Assembly: GCA_020310875.1 (NCBI GenBank)
Contig: CM035441.1
Location: 85,248,704 to 85,312,703 of the forward strand
Direction of reading: 5' to 3'
Origin: Ceratopteris richardii
Taxonomy: Eukaryota; Streptophyta; Polypodiopsida; Polypodiales; Pteridaceae
DNA: 64,000 bases
The position numbers were made by a program, and so were the translations under genes. The notes below the pieces were generated by a model. The model had not been told where the DNA came from. It saw nothing but the letters and a program-made list of their open reading frames with translations, and ran no database searches. Shown piece by piece: positions 24,802-37,282 of the stretch. Numbering within the stretch: the stretch's first letter is position 1; every line of letters starts with the position of its first letter.

Positions 24802-25710
24802 TGTTGGAAAAAATTGTCAAATGTTCCATTATAGCCATCATAAGAAGATTTGCTTTACCCTTCTTCATAAGCAAAACACATGTGGCATGGTGGATAAAGC
24901 AACATGCTCTCAACCTAGTGATGTGGGTGCAAATCTTATCAAATGCAGATTGATACTACGAAAGTTATTTTTGGATGTGTGTTTTCTAAAAAGCAATTTA
25001 AATGCAAAATAGGACCATGGCAACAACTTTTTGTGAAAGTATTATCACGTATCTTTTTGGATTTTAATTGCAATGATGCCAATTCGTTTTAATCTTGCTT
25101 TTAGATGGACATATAACACTCTATAAATTGAAGGCCAAGGCTCACTTGTAATAATCAACTCAAGCTCAATGCAAGTTGAAGAAGGTCTTGGAGGTGATCA
25201 ACTAGGAGGAGGTGTTCTACACACTTGGAGAAGGTGTCTCTACATTAGGAGATCTTGGAGGAGTTCATGTTAGCTAACCATTAACAATCTTGTTGATATA
25301 TTGTGAGTAGCAAGGCTATTTTTGTTCTCACTTGCTAGGTCACTCATTTGTGATTTAGGTTAAATAGAATTAGGGTTTGTAGTAAAACATTTCTAAATTG
25401 TTTATATTCTCCATATTCTCACACACACTCTTCATACCTCTTAGGCACACAATCTCTTGTATCCAGTTCCTATTTTTTCCTAGATTTAGGTATAGTTAGT
25501 TTGTATCATATTCACACATTGCAATTTGACATTGAATATAAGTTAGTGTAGGTGAGCATTCCATCTTGCCATGCACTTTGAAAAGTTGTCTACTCTCTCT
25601 ATCTCTCACTCATCATCTTTTTGAGTATTAAGGTGTGTATGCTAAGGTTCATGTGTTGGAAGATCCTATAAACCTGTGATTAATTGTTATTGTGGCCCAC
25701 CCCACTTCCA
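24802..25710 (+). repeat. Copia-G 3' LTR (909 bp)
   Basis: It starts TGTTGGAAAAAATTG after the tract GAAGGGGGGAT and ends CCACTTCCA. The last 540 bp match 20974-21513. The unmatched first part includes a tRNA-like module at 24883-24935. Confidence 0.8.
24883..24935 (+). promoter_or_regulatory. tRNA-like A/B-box module inside the Copia-G LTR
   Basis: TGGCATGGTGG (24883-24893) is an A-box match and GGTGCAAATC (24926-24935) a B-box match at tRNA-like spacing. The partner LTR lacks this part, so conservation within the pair cannot be judged. Activity is unknown. Confidence 0.45.
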
Positions 25711-25711
25711 A

Positions 25712-28700
25712 TAGATTGCACCTAGAAGATAATGTTTACTTTATAGTATTGGAATTTGAAAGTGCGGAGGAGCTTTGGAAGAAGTTATGCAATACACATG
25801 AAAAAGAAACGACATCAAATAAAGTTTATCTTATGAGAAAGTACTATGACCTTCTTTTGAAGGACATAGTTAGTGTTGCTACTTATCTAAATGATTTTGA
25901 TTCTATATTCTCCCAACTATAGGCTCAAAAAATGGAGATGGATAATGAAACGAAAGCACTCTTGTTGTTATGAACCTTGCCATCATCATGTGATACGTTT
26001 TGCACAACTATTAGCAATAGTGCATTTGGTGGTAAATTGGTCTATGAGGACATATGTGAAGCACTCTTGAGTGAAGAGATTCATAGAAAATCTATGGTTG
26101 GCACTCAGAGTGGATATGCATATAATGTTCATAATTCTTAGCAAGGAAAGAATCAACAACATGGTAGGAGCAAGAACAAGGAAAAGAATGGTCAACAAAA
26201 TAAGACTAGAAGTAAATCAAGGAAGAAGGATATCGAATTCCATTATTGTCATAAGAAAGGATACATGAAGAAAGACTTCTATGCATGAAAGAATGCTAAA
26301 GGTAAAGGGCAGAATGTTGATGGCATGTTAAATAGCTATCTGCACCATCTACTTTGATTGTGAAGATTGAAGAAATCAATGCTATTTTTGATGATGCAAA
26401 TGTATTGACACTTGATAGTATTGTGCCTATTGAGGCTCTTATGGATGATTCTCTTTCCCACATGTGGCTGCTAGATTCAGGTGCTTCTTTGCATATGAAA
26501 CCACATAGAGAAGGGTTCTCTAATTATGCAACTAAATCTCTTGGTATTGTGTGACTTGGTGACTCTTAGGAGTATAAGGTTGTTGGGATTGGTGATGTGG
26601 TTGTGCAATTCATTGATGGTTCAAAATTTACTATGCATAATGTATGCCATGTAGCTTAGTTATCACATAGTTTGATGTCAGTTGGTCAACTTGATGACCT
26701 TGTTTATAGGTGGTTTTCTATGCTCAATCCTTTCACATATCAAAGGGCAATATGATTATTGTAGAGGAATCAAAGTTGGCTCACTTTATCCTTTATTTGT
26801 ATCAAAGAAAGAACACTTGTTAGCTATTACTAGCAACCTATGGCTCATGTTTGGCATGGTTGTTTGAGCCACATATCTCATAGTGGAATGGAATTTCTTT
26901 CTTGTTTTGGCTACTTAGCTATGTTATCTTTCTCTAATTTTTCATTTTGTGAGCATTGTCAATATGGAAAGCAAACTAGGAATGTGCATAAAACACACAT
27001 TAACTCTTCAATTCAGTCTTTACATCTCCTTCATACAGATGTGTGTGGTCCTATGCCCACAAGGTCATTAGGTGGTTCTCTTTACTTTTTCACTTTCATA
27101 GATGATGCTAGTAGAAAAGTTTGGGTATATCCTATCAAATCGAAGGATGAGGTATTCCCTATGTTTAGAAAATGGCTTGCTTTAGTGGAGACTGAAAAAG
27201 GAACTAAGCTTAAGGCTTTAAGTTTAGATAATGGGGAGGAGTACCTCTCACATGAATTCAACCTTTTTTGACAGTCTACAAGAATTCATAGAGAGTTTAC
27301 ATGTCTTTATACCCTAGTACAAAATGGTGTAGCTGAAAGGATGAATAGAACTATTCATGATATATTAGTTTCTATGTTGCATCATGCAAACCTTTCACTT
27401 TGGACAGAAGCAGTATTGATTGCAATTCACGTGATCAGCCTTTCACCTAGTACTACCAAAGGTTTGAAAGTGGCACAAGAGTTATGGATAGGGAAGCCAC
27501 CATATTATGATCATCTTGGAGTTTTTGGGTGTGAAGCATATGTTCATATACCCAAGAATCTTAGATAAAAGTTGGACCATAAGTTAAAGAAATGCATTCT
27601 TCTTGGATATGGTAGAGAAGGACAATTTGGATATCACGTATGGGATCTTGAAACATGGCCAGTGGTCAAAATTAGTGATTTCATTTTTAATGAGTCTAAG
27701 ATGCATGAAAAAACCATTAAGTAGGTTGAAGTGAGAAGAGTGGTGTTTGAGGATACTATTCCTCTAGTTTGCATGCATAAAAATGCTGCATACAAGGATG
27801 GTCAAGAAAATGTCGAATCAAATCAGTCTGCAAATGTTCCTGTCTAGCGATCATTGAGAAGCTCTGCACATGTCTCACATCGAGCTAACACATATGCTAA
27901 GAGATGTTGGTGAGCCTTCTTGCTACAAACAGGCTATGCAGATAGAAGATCATGTCAAGTGGGAGCATGCCATGAGGAGTGAATTGGGTTCTATTCAAAA
28001 GAATGGTACTTGGGATTTAGTACCTTTTCCAAAGGGTAGGAAAGCATTACCATGTAAATGGATATATACGCTTAAATTCACATTAGATAGTGCTTCTCCA
28101 AAGTATAAAGAACGAATTGTTGCAAATTGTTTTAAACAACAACATGGCATTGATTTTGAGGAAATCTTCTCTCCAATAATCAAGATGACTACCCTGTGCA
28201 TGTTGCATGGATTTGATGCAATGGAGGACATAGAGCTAGTCCAAATGGATGTAAAAACTGCTTTCTTTCATGGAGATCTTATAGATGGGATCTATATGGA
28301 ACAATCAAAGGGTTATGTAGTTCCTAGCAAAGAAATTCTAGTTTGTAAACTCAAGAAGAGCTTATATGGACTTACACAGTCCCTTAGACAATGGTACCAA
28401 AAGTTTGATGCTTTTATGAAGTCTCAAGGCTATTCTCAAAGCAATGAGGATCATTGTCTCTACACAAAAAGATGCTCCGATGGTAGTTTGGTATGCTTGA
28501 TACTTTATGTCGATGATATGTTGATTGTTGGTAAGTCCTCTTATGACTTGTCAATTCTAAAAAGAAGCTGAGTCAGACATTTGATATGAAGGATTTGGGA
28601 GATTCCAAACATATTCTTGGCATGCACATTACTTGTGATAGGATTAAAAGATGTATATATTTGTCTCAAAGTGAGTACATATCCAAAGTACTTCACATGT

Positions 28701-29440
28701 TCAATATGAAGGGTGGAAAAGCATTGAGTACACCTTTACCCGCATATGTGAAATTAAGCAATGATGATTGCCCCAAATTAGATGAGGAAAAGTAATGCAT
28801 GACCAAAATTCCTTATCACTCTCCTGTTGGTAGTCTCATGTATGCTATGGTAGGAGAACACACATTGGATTTGCAGTGGGAGTTATGAGTAGATATATGT
28901 CTAATCCTACCAAGAAGCATTGGGAAGTGGTCAATATGATTTTGAGATATCTAAGTGGTGCTACGGACAAGTGTCTATGCTTAGGTGGAGGAAAAGCATC
29001 CACTATTGGTTACATTGATTCTGATTATGTTGGTTGTGTAGACACTCGTAAGTCTAGATTAGGGTACATTTCATTTTGTTGGAGGTGCTATCTCTTCAAG
29101 ATCTTGTCTTCAAGAATGTACGACTATTTCCACCACAGAAGCTGAGTATGTTGCAACAAGTGAGGCATGTAGGGAAGGATTGTGGCTTTCTCATCTTGCT
29201 TGTGATATGGGTCTACCTCAGCATGTACCTCGTTTGCTTAGTGATACTCAGAGTGCCATTGCATTGGCTAAGAATCTGATATATCATGCAAAGACCAAGC
29301 ACATTGAGGTGTGGAATCACTTCATTAGAGAATGTTAAGCCACTAAATGCATTATTCTCGAGAAGGTTTGTACTTGAGATAATGTTGTAGATGCTTTGAC
29401 TTAAGGTCTACCATAAGATAACTTTCGATACTATTGTCAC
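25712..29440 (+). pseudogene. Copia-D2 gag-pol remnant
   Basis: Key wording: gag AEELWKKLCNTHEKE; knuckle right half near 26240-26290; protease MWLLDSGASLHMKPHRE; FEHCQYGKQTR-like CCHH partner of the integrase; integrase HTDVCGPMPTRSLGGSLYF and DDASRKVWVYPIK; RT FPKGRKALPCKWIYTLKF, QMDVKTAFFHGDL, LYGLTQSLRQWYQKFD and LILYVDDMLIVGKSS; RNase H near YIDSDYVGCVDTRKS. The order is that of Ty1/copia. The RT wording is reminiscent of the Tork/Tnt1 group (inference). Confidence 0.85.
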
Positions 29441-29512
29441 TTGATGGGGATTACTTGATTCATGATCTTACACAATTACTTGTATACTGTGTAACATGTC
29501 CATCAAGTGGGA

Positions 29513-29605
29513 GGTATAGTTTGTATACTTAGGTATTCTTTATCATTTTATTTTTCTCCCATAGTCACTTTGGCCATATTGGCCTTTAGTGAGAGATTTT
29601 TACCA
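29513..29605 (+). repeat. Copia-D2 3' LTR, first piece
   Basis: It follows the polypurine tract and matches the inverted D3 LTR (56646-56738), for example CATAGTCACTTTGGCCATATTGGCC. It is cut at 29605 by Copia-E sequence. Confidence 0.85.
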
Positions 29606-29639
29606 TTAGTTGAGCACATGGTGCTCCAAGGATGCACTT

Positions 29640-32600
29640 GGAAGGTCTTATCTCCTCAACTCTATCTCAGATTTTTGGTTGCCTCACATTAGAAGTTGTA
29701 AGACATCTCAGGGCAGAGGATACAATAGAGGAAGTTATGGCTACTCAAGAGGAAGGTTCAACAACTACCATGGCAACTACAACAACTACAATCATTCAAA
29801 CTATCAAGGAGGCTACAAAGGAAGGAGAGACTACAATAACTACACAGAAGACTCAAACAAAGAGGATTCATTATTGATCATGAACATGGCTAAGCCACAA
29901 GGTAAATCTGATGAGCATGTTTTCTACATAGATTCAGGTTGTTCAAATCATGTGGCAGGAAATGTGGCACTCCTATCAGATTTAGAAGATCCAAGGAATA
30001 AGCATGAGGTACAAACAGGAGATGATACAAAACATCTTGTGGAGAAAATAGGCAATGTCAAAACACCTGATGGAAACATCAACCTACTCAGTAAGGTACT
30101 CTATGTCCCTACCATTACAAAGAATTTGATAAGTGTTGGGCAGATAGTAGAGAAAGGGTTGCAAGTCAGGTTCACAAAAGCAGGAGCATTTGTTGAAGAT
30201 CCAAGTCAAGGATTCAAAAGAATTCCAAAAGGTGAAAAGACAGGTAGATTGTTCACATTTGAATTACAGGACACTAGAAACATTGCTCTCTTTAATTATG
30301 GTAGTCAGACACTCACAGAATTGGAAGTATGGCACAAAAGGTTAGCACATATTGGTGAAAGGTCATTAAAGCAAATCTGCAGGGACCAAAGTGTACTTGG
30401 ACTTCCTAATTTGTCAAAACAACATATGATTTATAAGTGTAGTGCATGTCAATTTGGAAAGTCTCACATGTTACCATTCATGAAGAAAGGTTATATGCAT
30501 GGAGATCTCTTGGAGTTGGTTCATACAGATGTATGGGGAAGTAGCAAGGAAGCTTCAATATCTGGATCAAGGTATTATGTTTCCTTTATTGATGATTGCA
30601 ACAGATGGACTATCCTATTCTTTATGAAACACAAAGATGAAGTTTTTTCATGTTTCAAAAGATATTTGGCTCTTGTGGAGAATCAAACAGGTAAATCACT
30701 AAAAAGGCTAAGGTCAGATGGAGGGGGAGAATACTTCTCCCATGAGTTTGATTCTTTTCTTCAAGAAAGAGGAATCAAAAGAGAGGTAACTACAAGGTAC
30801 ACTCCTGAGCAAAATGGAGTGGCAGAAAGGAGGAATAGGACAATTGTTGAAGCTGCAAGGTCTATGTTAAATGAAAAGCATTTACCTAATTACTTATGGG
30901 CTGAGGCTGTATCTACAGCCACTTACTTGATTAACAGGTTGCCTTCAAAATCCCTTGATGGGATGACTCCATATGAGGCTTGGAATGGAAGAAGACCAAG
31001 CTTAGATCATTGTAAAATTTTTGGATGTATTGCTTTTGCTCATGTTCCTTCACAGGTTAGAGGCAAGATGGATCCAAAGGCAGAAAGGTGTGTATTTATT
31101 GGATATGACAACAATCAAAAGGGCTACAGGTTATACAACCCTACCAACAAAAGATTCTTGGTAAGCAGAGATGTAGTTTTTGATGAGAACAATTCATGGT
31201 ATGAAGATTCATCCAGGAAGATCAATTTACCATATGACCTTGAAGAAGATTTTCCAAAGCTTGGTAGAGAACAATCAAAGATTGAAGAACAAGACACCTC
31301 AGAGGATGATGAAGAATCTCACATGGAAAAGATCAAAGCATGGAAGTCTAAAGGTAAAGCAAAATTGCAGGAACTTGGACATGAGGCAGAATCATCACAT
31401 CATGGCCTAAGAAGATCTATGAGGGAAAAGAAAAAACCAGAAAGGTATGGGTTTGACACCTCATTAGTAACTAAACATTCTATCTACATAGCACAAGACA
31501 TAAACCAAGAGGAGCCATCATCATTTGAAGAGGCCAAAGCAAAAACAGAATGGAAGCATGCAATGAAGGAAGAGATTGAAGCACTTGAGGAAAACAACAC
31601 TTGGGATTTGGTGCCCAAGACTTCATCCATGAATGTAATAGGCTCAAGATGGGTCTATAAACTCAAGAAGAATTTTGATGGTTCAATTAACAAGTATAAG
31701 GCAAGGCTTGTAGCAAAAGGCTTTGCACAAACTCAGGGAATTGATTATGAGGAGACCTTCTCTCCTGTGGCAAAGATGCCTACTATTAGGGTTTTGCTTA
31801 GTATTGCCTCTTCCAAGAATTGGAAGATACTTCAAATAGATGTAAAGAATGCATTTTTGAATGGTTGGATAACAGAAGAGGTATATATGGCACAACCACT
31901 TGGTTTTGAATCAAGTTTATCCTGATTATGTGTGTAAACTTAACAAAGCATTGTATGGTCTCAAGCAAGCTCCAAGAGCTTGGAATTTCAGGCTTGTTTC
32001 ATTCTTGCAGGACAAAGGCTTTCAACCAAGCAAGGAAGATCCTTCACTCTTTATTAAAAAGAGTAATTCCGAGGTCATCTACCTATGTGTATATGTAGAT
32101 GATATTATATTGACAGGAAATGATGCAGATGGTATGAAGAAGATCAAAGATCAGATGAGAGAAGAGTTCAAGATAAGTGATTTGGGTTCACTTACCTACT
32201 TCCTAGGTTTGGAAGTTGTCTACAAAGATCATGGTTTGTTTCTCACTCAAAGAAAGTACATTAAGGACATGTTGGCAAAATTCAAGATGCAAGATTGTAA
32301 GATTGCAGGTACTCCAATGGAGGTCAATCACAAATTGAGCTCACATGAAGGTGAACTCATAGAGGACATCACATCATATCAAATTCTAGTGGGTAGTCTC
32401 AACTATGCCACATTGACAAGAGTAGATATATGTTACAGTGTGAGTGTGCTAAGTCAATTTATGCACACACCAGGGAAACCACATATGGATGCTGCCAAAA
32501 GGATTCTCAAGTATCTCAAAGGAACCATAAATGAAGGACTTTATTATCCTTATGTATTTGATTTAGGTTTGAAGCTATTTTCTGATGCAGATTGGGCTGG

Positions 32601-33042
32601 CTCCAAAGAAGATAGAAGAAGCACTTCAGGTTATCTTACCTTTGCAGGTTCAAAGCTTATTTCATGGTCATCCAAGAAGCAACCCACAATTGCTCTCTCT
32701 TCTATTGAAGCTGAATATAGAGGTCTTGCCATAGCTACACAAGAAGCTATGTGGATGAAGACATTATTCAAAGATCTTGGATTGGAGTTTGGAACTCCAA
32801 CTATTTTTGGTGACAATATGAGTTCTATTCATTTGGCTGCTAATGCTATTTTTCATGCAAGGACTAAACATATTGAAGTTCATTATCACTATGTACGAGA
32901 GAAGGTTCTAAGCAAAGAGATTCAAATATCATATGTGTCCACTCATCAACAATGTGCAGATATTCTAACCAAAGCATTGGATGGTACAAAGCTTTGCAAA
33001 TTCAAGGCTATGATTGGTTTGCAGGTAATCTTGGAAGATTGA
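29640..33042 (+). pseudogene. Copia-E gag end, protease, integrase, RT, RNase H
   Basis: Domains in order: glycine/arginine/asparagine-rich gag end (GRGYNRGSYGYSRGRF); protease VFYIDSGCSNHVAG near 29.93 kb; GAG-pre-integrase VWHKRLAHIGERSLKQ and CSACQFGKSH near 30.33-30.45 kb; integrase from HTDVWGSSKEASI to TPEQNGVAERRNRT (30.5-30.85 kb); RT from WDLVPKTSSMNVIG through [23 protein letters not shown] and CVYVDDIILTGND (31.6-32.1 kb); RNase H with [19 protein letters not shown] and EAEYRGLA (32.58-32.73 kb). No zinc knuckle is seen. It is the second best preserved coding region of the window. Confidence 0.88.
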
Positions 33043-33074
33043 AGACCTCAAGCATACTTGGCTTGAGGGGGAAC

Positions 33075-34340
33075 TGTTGGAGCAAGTCTATGACAAGCCT
33101 AAGTATTGGCTTGAGTCTCACAAAGTCTTAGAAGAAGCTTTAAAAAGAAGACTATGTAAAGTTCACTTGTGAACTACCTCTTGTAACTTTTGAAGAGTTT
33201 ACTTAATGTAAAAGTAAGAGAATCTTAAGTGGTTGAGTCCACTTGATCAGGAATGGAAAGAGGAGCCACGAATTCGTGATTTGTGGTAGGTAGAGAATCA
33301 AATCAATCATTGATTGATTGGAGAGTGATTGAGGGAAGTTAGCCTCCCAAACTCAACTATAAATAGATGGCAGTTTTAGTCGTGGTTAGAGAGACCTATG
33401 TGAAGACCTCCAAGATCTGAGCTTTATGCCATATCAAGGTGTGATTACAAGGCACCATATGTATCAGTAAGTCATTGTACAAGCAATATACTTTCATTTT
33501 CATGATTATTTGAGTTTATCTTTCCATGTTCTTGTGAAGTGTACTACTCACTGCCATTACTCTCAATTTTCTCAGTCAGCTTGCAGAGATGTTTTCTCTG
33601 CGCTTGGTGCATTATTTTCAGTGATTTAACTTGGTAAAGTTAGCTCTATAAGTCTACTATATGCTCACAAAGTTTCATGTCATTTGGATGTTGCAATCTT
33701 CAGTTATGTTCATTTGAAGTCAACAGGGTCTGTTCATCTTCACTTCTCTGTCAGGTACCCGACTTTTTCACTCATCTTGTCAGAGCCATTTCTTAGTGGT
33801 TACTTATCCAAATTCAGTGATTTAAAGCTTGTTGGATGCTGCTTACTGTCTAGTATAACCATACAAAGTTTCATAATCATTGGATTTCTACATTTGGAGT
33901 TATGTTGATTTTTATGCTCATTGGTCTATTTCTGTAGCGGCCCGTGAAAATCGGGATGATGTCATCACTTGTTAAAACTCATTCTCAGTGTGTGGTTCAT
34001 TATTTTTGATGAGATTACTCTTGAAAGTTAGATCTTTAAGTTTCCTAGACTTCCCCAAGAAGAATTGAGCTAATTGCTGCTGTGCTCAGAGAATTATGTA
34101 AAACACTGGACAGGTGTATGAACCAAGAATAGCAAGTTTTCACCTATGAGCTAACTCCAACTTATCTGTTTTGATCTATCTTTTTGAGAGTGATCTTCCA
34201 AGGTACATAGGGTGTCTAATACATCCATTGGCAAGCTAAAAGGGCCCACCATATACTCCTGGAGTTCATTTGGCTGGTGTAGATCAAGGATTTTGCAACA
34301 CCTCTTCATCTTCAAGCACATACCTATCCATCTCTTCACA
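33075..34340 (+). repeat. Copia-E full LTR (1266 bp)
   Basis: It is preceded by a polypurine tract and followed by a Met primer binding site, so it serves at once as 3' LTR of the left unit and 5' LTR of the right unit. Its last 378 bp match 34937-35313. Confidence 0.88.
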
Positions 34341-34341
34341 G

Positions 34342-34936
34342 TGGTATCAGAGCAAGGTTGGACAACATGGCAGATAGATTTCCTTCATCAATTGACAAAT
34401 TAGATAGAGGTAATTACTCAGCTTGGTCATTAAGAATGGAAGCTTATCTCCAAGGTAGAAGTTTATATGGTTATGTGGCTGGAGATGAAGTTATGCCAAG
34501 TTTCAGGAACAAAAGTCAACCAACACAAGAAGAGCAAGAAAGATTGAGCACATGGTGCTCCAAGGATGCACTTGCAAGGTCTTATCTCCTCAACTCTATC
34601 TCAGATTTTTTGTTGCCTCACATTAGAAGTTGTAAGACATCTCAGGGCAGAGGATACAATAGAGGAAGTTATGGCTACTCAAGAGGAAGGTTCAACAACT
34701 ACCATGGCAACTACAACAACTACAATCATTCAAACTATCAAGGAGGCTACAAAGGAAGGAGAGACTACAATAACTACACAGAAGACTCAAACAAAGAGGA
34801 TTCATTATTGATCATGAACATGGCTAAGCCACAAGGTAAATCTGATGAGCATGTTTTCTACATAGATTCAGGTTGTTCAAATCATGTGGCAGGAAATGTG
34901 GCACTCCTATCAGATTTAGAAGATCCAAGGAATAAA
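34342..34936 (+). pseudogene. Copia-E second gag start and protease start
   Basis: Start ATG is at 34367 and the frame opens ADRFPSSIDKLDRGNYSAWS, the usual copia gag N-terminus, through WCSKDALARSYLLNSISDF, then the same glycine/asparagine-rich end and VFYIDSGCSNHVAG as the left unit. The gag is short for the family, in the same way as in the left unit, so the two share one origin. The open frame runs on into LTR sequence at 34937. Confidence 0.8.
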
Positions 34937-35313
34937 CATCACTTGTTAAAACTCATTCTCAGTGTGTGGTTCATTATTTTTGATGAGATTACTCTTGAAA
35001 GTTAGCTCTTTAAGTTGCCTAGACTTCCCCAAGAAGAATTGAGCTAATTGCTGCTGTGCTCAGAGAATTATGTAAAACACTGGACATGTGTATGAACCAA
35101 GAATAGCAAGTTTTCATCTCTGAGCTAACTCCAACTTATCTTTTTGATCTATCTTTTTGAGAGTGATCTTCCAAGGTACATAGGGTGTCTAATACATCCA
35201 TTGGCAAGCTAAAAGGGCCCACCATATACTCCTAGAGTTCATTTGGCTGGTGTAGATCAAGGATTTTGCAACACCTCTTCATCTTCAAGCACATACCTAT
35301 CCATCTCTTCACA
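34937..35313 (+). repeat. Copia-E partial LTR (3' part)
   Basis: It starts CATCACTTGTTAAAACTC, matching 33963 on, and ends TCTTCACA like the full LTR. CAT is shared by both parents at the junction, as expected for an end-joining or template-switch event. Copia-D2 LTR sequence follows at 35314. Confidence 0.85.
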
Positions 35314-35392
35314 ATGCGGAGTACTGTGTGTGGTGCTAGAGTTTGGGTTTCTATAACAAGGTATCATTATAGAGCTCTTGAGAAGGAGAGTC
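35314..35392 (+). repeat. Copia-D2 3' LTR, second piece
   Basis: GGTATCATTATAGAGCTCTTGAGAAGGAGAG aligned in short blocks with D4 62998-63031 (GATATCATTGTGGAGCTC, AAAAGGAGAG). It lies between Copia-E and Gypsy-H and ends with GAGTC, the H target site. Confidence 0.7.
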
Positions 35393-36079
35393 TATTAGGG
35401 GATCACTAGATTATGCTCTTTGACTACACTAGAAAAGATTTTGGAAATACACTTCTAATTACAAGAACACCCAAGTAGGGAAAATAATACAAGAATATGT
35501 GATTGATACAAGACGTCCTAGAATCCGGGACTGATAGGTATGAATAACTCAACTACAGATGATACATTAGATCCCACAACCCGGGATCATAAGTATGAAA
35601 CAAGATATTAGGATTACAAGTATCCCCTTCAGGGAGATGAATTAGATATAGGAAATAACTCGACAAGATCTCATACTGTGAGATTACAAGAGGACAAGAC
35701 ATGATGTCCAAGAACTAGACTAGGAAAGACTGGAACAAGGAACAAGACAAGAACTGGAACTGGAACTTGAAGATTACTTACTTGGCATTCACAACTGCTC
35801 GAGCTCCCAAGACTGGTATTGGCAAGACTCAGAATGAATGTGGCCAACCCCTCCTTATATAGGTTTTCCAAGGGTGGTGCAAGGGTGATTATGAGTTGAT
35901 GATGTCATCAATTGGAAACAAGACCTCGGAGTGTCAGAATTCAGCAAATAGATAGTCGATCTTGGGATTTTGGTACGTTTTGGACACAATGGAGCATTGG
36001 TTTCTCAAAATTCTAAACTAATCATGACATATAGAAAGTGATATGGAATCTAAGGTTCAGGATGGTTTCCTTTGTGTCC
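35393..36079 (-). repeat. Gypsy-H 3' LTR (about 690 bp)
   Basis: It matches 37318-37389 joined in order with 43767-44342 and 49942-49986 (for example CACTAGATT, ACTCGACAAGATCTCATAC, GGTTCAGGATGG). CCCCCCTCAAGC at about 36078-36089 is the complement of the polypurine tract. Confidence 0.85.
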
Positions 36080-36149
36080 CCCCTCAAGCAACGAGTTCCA
36101 CGAAGAGCGGTTATGTGACTATGAGATCTTCTGGAACTTTAATCTTCAT

Positions 36150-37282
36150 AACTCTTGGCCTTTGTAGAGTTCTTGATATGTGGTACTAGAACATGAATAT
36201 GATGGATATCTGTGATGAAACTGGAAAGTGTTTGTAGTATATCTAGGTACAAAATCAAGGCCATGATTCTGATGATGGGCAGTACTCCTCTTTTGATTCT
36301 AATAGTGATCCTTTTAATATGGGATAGTGATTGTAGAAGTCCTAATTCCATTTTGCTTCTTTTTCTTAGGACATTTGAATACTATATGATCATAATCTCC
36401 ATAATAAAAGCATAACCCATTGTCTTTTTGATGTTTTCTTTCCTTTGGTGTAAGCCGTCTGACCTTAATGTTATCCAACTACATGGCTTCTGGTTGAGAT
36501 TCTTCCAACATATGTTGTTGAGGAACTAAGGTAAACTTGTATTCTTGATCTTGAACAAAAATCATCTTCTCTTGCTTTCTCTCAAACAACTTATTGTCAC
36601 ACTCAATTGCTTGATTCATGAATTCATTCAAAGTATTTATCTTGGGCATGGTTAACATGAGGTCCTTGACATCATCACATAAGCCCCATTGAAATTGGTT
36701 GATAAAATAATCCTCATGCCATGTGAGATCACAAATGATTTGTTTGAAATCTTATGCATAAGTAGACACAGATCTATTTCCTTGATGTAGCTTCCTTAGC
36801 TTTGTTTCAGCAACACGTGAATAATTGGTATCTCCAAACAAAGATGTGAACTCTTGAATAAAGGCCTTGAAATCATGCAGGATATCCATATCCTTCTCAA
36901 GGATAAGTGCAAACCATGAAAGAGCAGGACCACATAATAGAGTTCCTATGAGTCCTACTTGAGAAATATCATATGGGTACCTGTTTGGTCGCATCCTTAT
37001 GAATAGCTTCACTTGTTGCACAAATCCTCAAAACTTTGATCTTGTCCCATCAAATTTCTCAGGCATGCTCACTTTTGGACTTTTCCTCATGTTGGTTGTC
37101 ATGGGGGTACTTGAAGAAGATTGACTTACAATGATCTGCTGCTCTTGGATTTGCCTTTGAAATTCTATGATTACATCTTGAATATTCTCTTGTTGAATCC
37201 TTTGTTGGTTTTCTCATATCTCTTGGACTTGTTGTTGAATAACTTTAAGTGCAGAAAACATTTCTTCATGAGTAATCTCCAT
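36150..37282 (-). pseudogene. Gypsy-H gag (retrotrans_gag domain, decayed CCHC knuckle)
   Basis: From ATG at 37282 (minus) a glutamine-rich, coiled-coil-like N-terminus (MEITHEEMFSALKVIQQQ) leads to the retrotrans_gag domain: YDISQVGLIGTLLCGPALSW and FKAFIQEFTSLFGDTN (about 36.96-36.84 kb), then SRVAETKLRKLHQGNRSV. Near 36366-36418 the reading CFYYGDYDHIVFKCPKK is a zinc knuckle with an altered position. Gag forms the particle and binds element RNA in this family. No pol motif follows; the polypurine tract is reached at about 36089. Confidence 0.8.

Larger units (their letters stand above)
20974..25710 (+). mobile_element. Copia-G, broken element inserted in Copia-D2 gag
   Basis: The partial 5' LTR is about 20974-21513, primer binding site TGGTATTAGAGA-like at 21516-21527, gag from 21553, then protease, GAG-pre-integrase, integrase, a short RT/RNase H remnant, polypurine tract GAAGGGGGGA near 24791-24800, and the 3' LTR at 24802-25710 (909 bp). 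The two LTRs share from GAGTTGAAGAAGG to the end near GTGGCCCA. Downstream, 25711 continues the Copia-D gag text exactly where D1 reads GATTGCACC, so G lies inside D2. About eight or more breaks. The left flank of G does not carry the expected D sequence, so the 5' side has been rearranged. Confidence 0.8.
25711..29605 (+). mobile_element. Copia-D copy D2 (gag to 3' LTR start), broken and interrupted
   Basis: Gag resumes at 25711 after Copia-G, then protease (about 26460), GAG-pre-integrase and integrase (26.8-27.6 kb), RT (27.9-28.8 kb), RNase H (28.8-29.35 kb), polypurine tract ending AAGTGGGA at 29512, and the first 93 bp of the 3' LTR (29513-29605). The LTR continues in two later pieces: 35314-35392 after Copia-E and 49987-50022 after Gypsy-H. 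Homology to the D4 LTR (62766-63062) shows this. The left end of D2 is not found. About ten breaks. Confidence 0.8.
29606..35313 (+). mobile_element. Copia-E compound: pol, LTR, second gag start, partial LTR
   Basis: Layout is 29606-33042 gag end to RNase H; polypurine tract CTTGAGGGGGAAC ending at 33074; full LTR 33075-34340 (1266 bp, TGTTGGAG...TCTTCACA); primer binding site TGGTATCAGAGC at 34342-34353; a second gag start and protease start to about 34936; then a partial LTR 34937-35313. The sequence 34545-34936 nearly repeats 29606-30003, with only a few differences. The partial LTR differs from the full one at about 6 of 377 positions (1.6 percent), so the structure is young. It is bordered on both sides by pieces of the Copia-D2 LTR. 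No 5' LTR is present at the left. Over the parts present the coding region has about one break. Confidence 0.85.
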
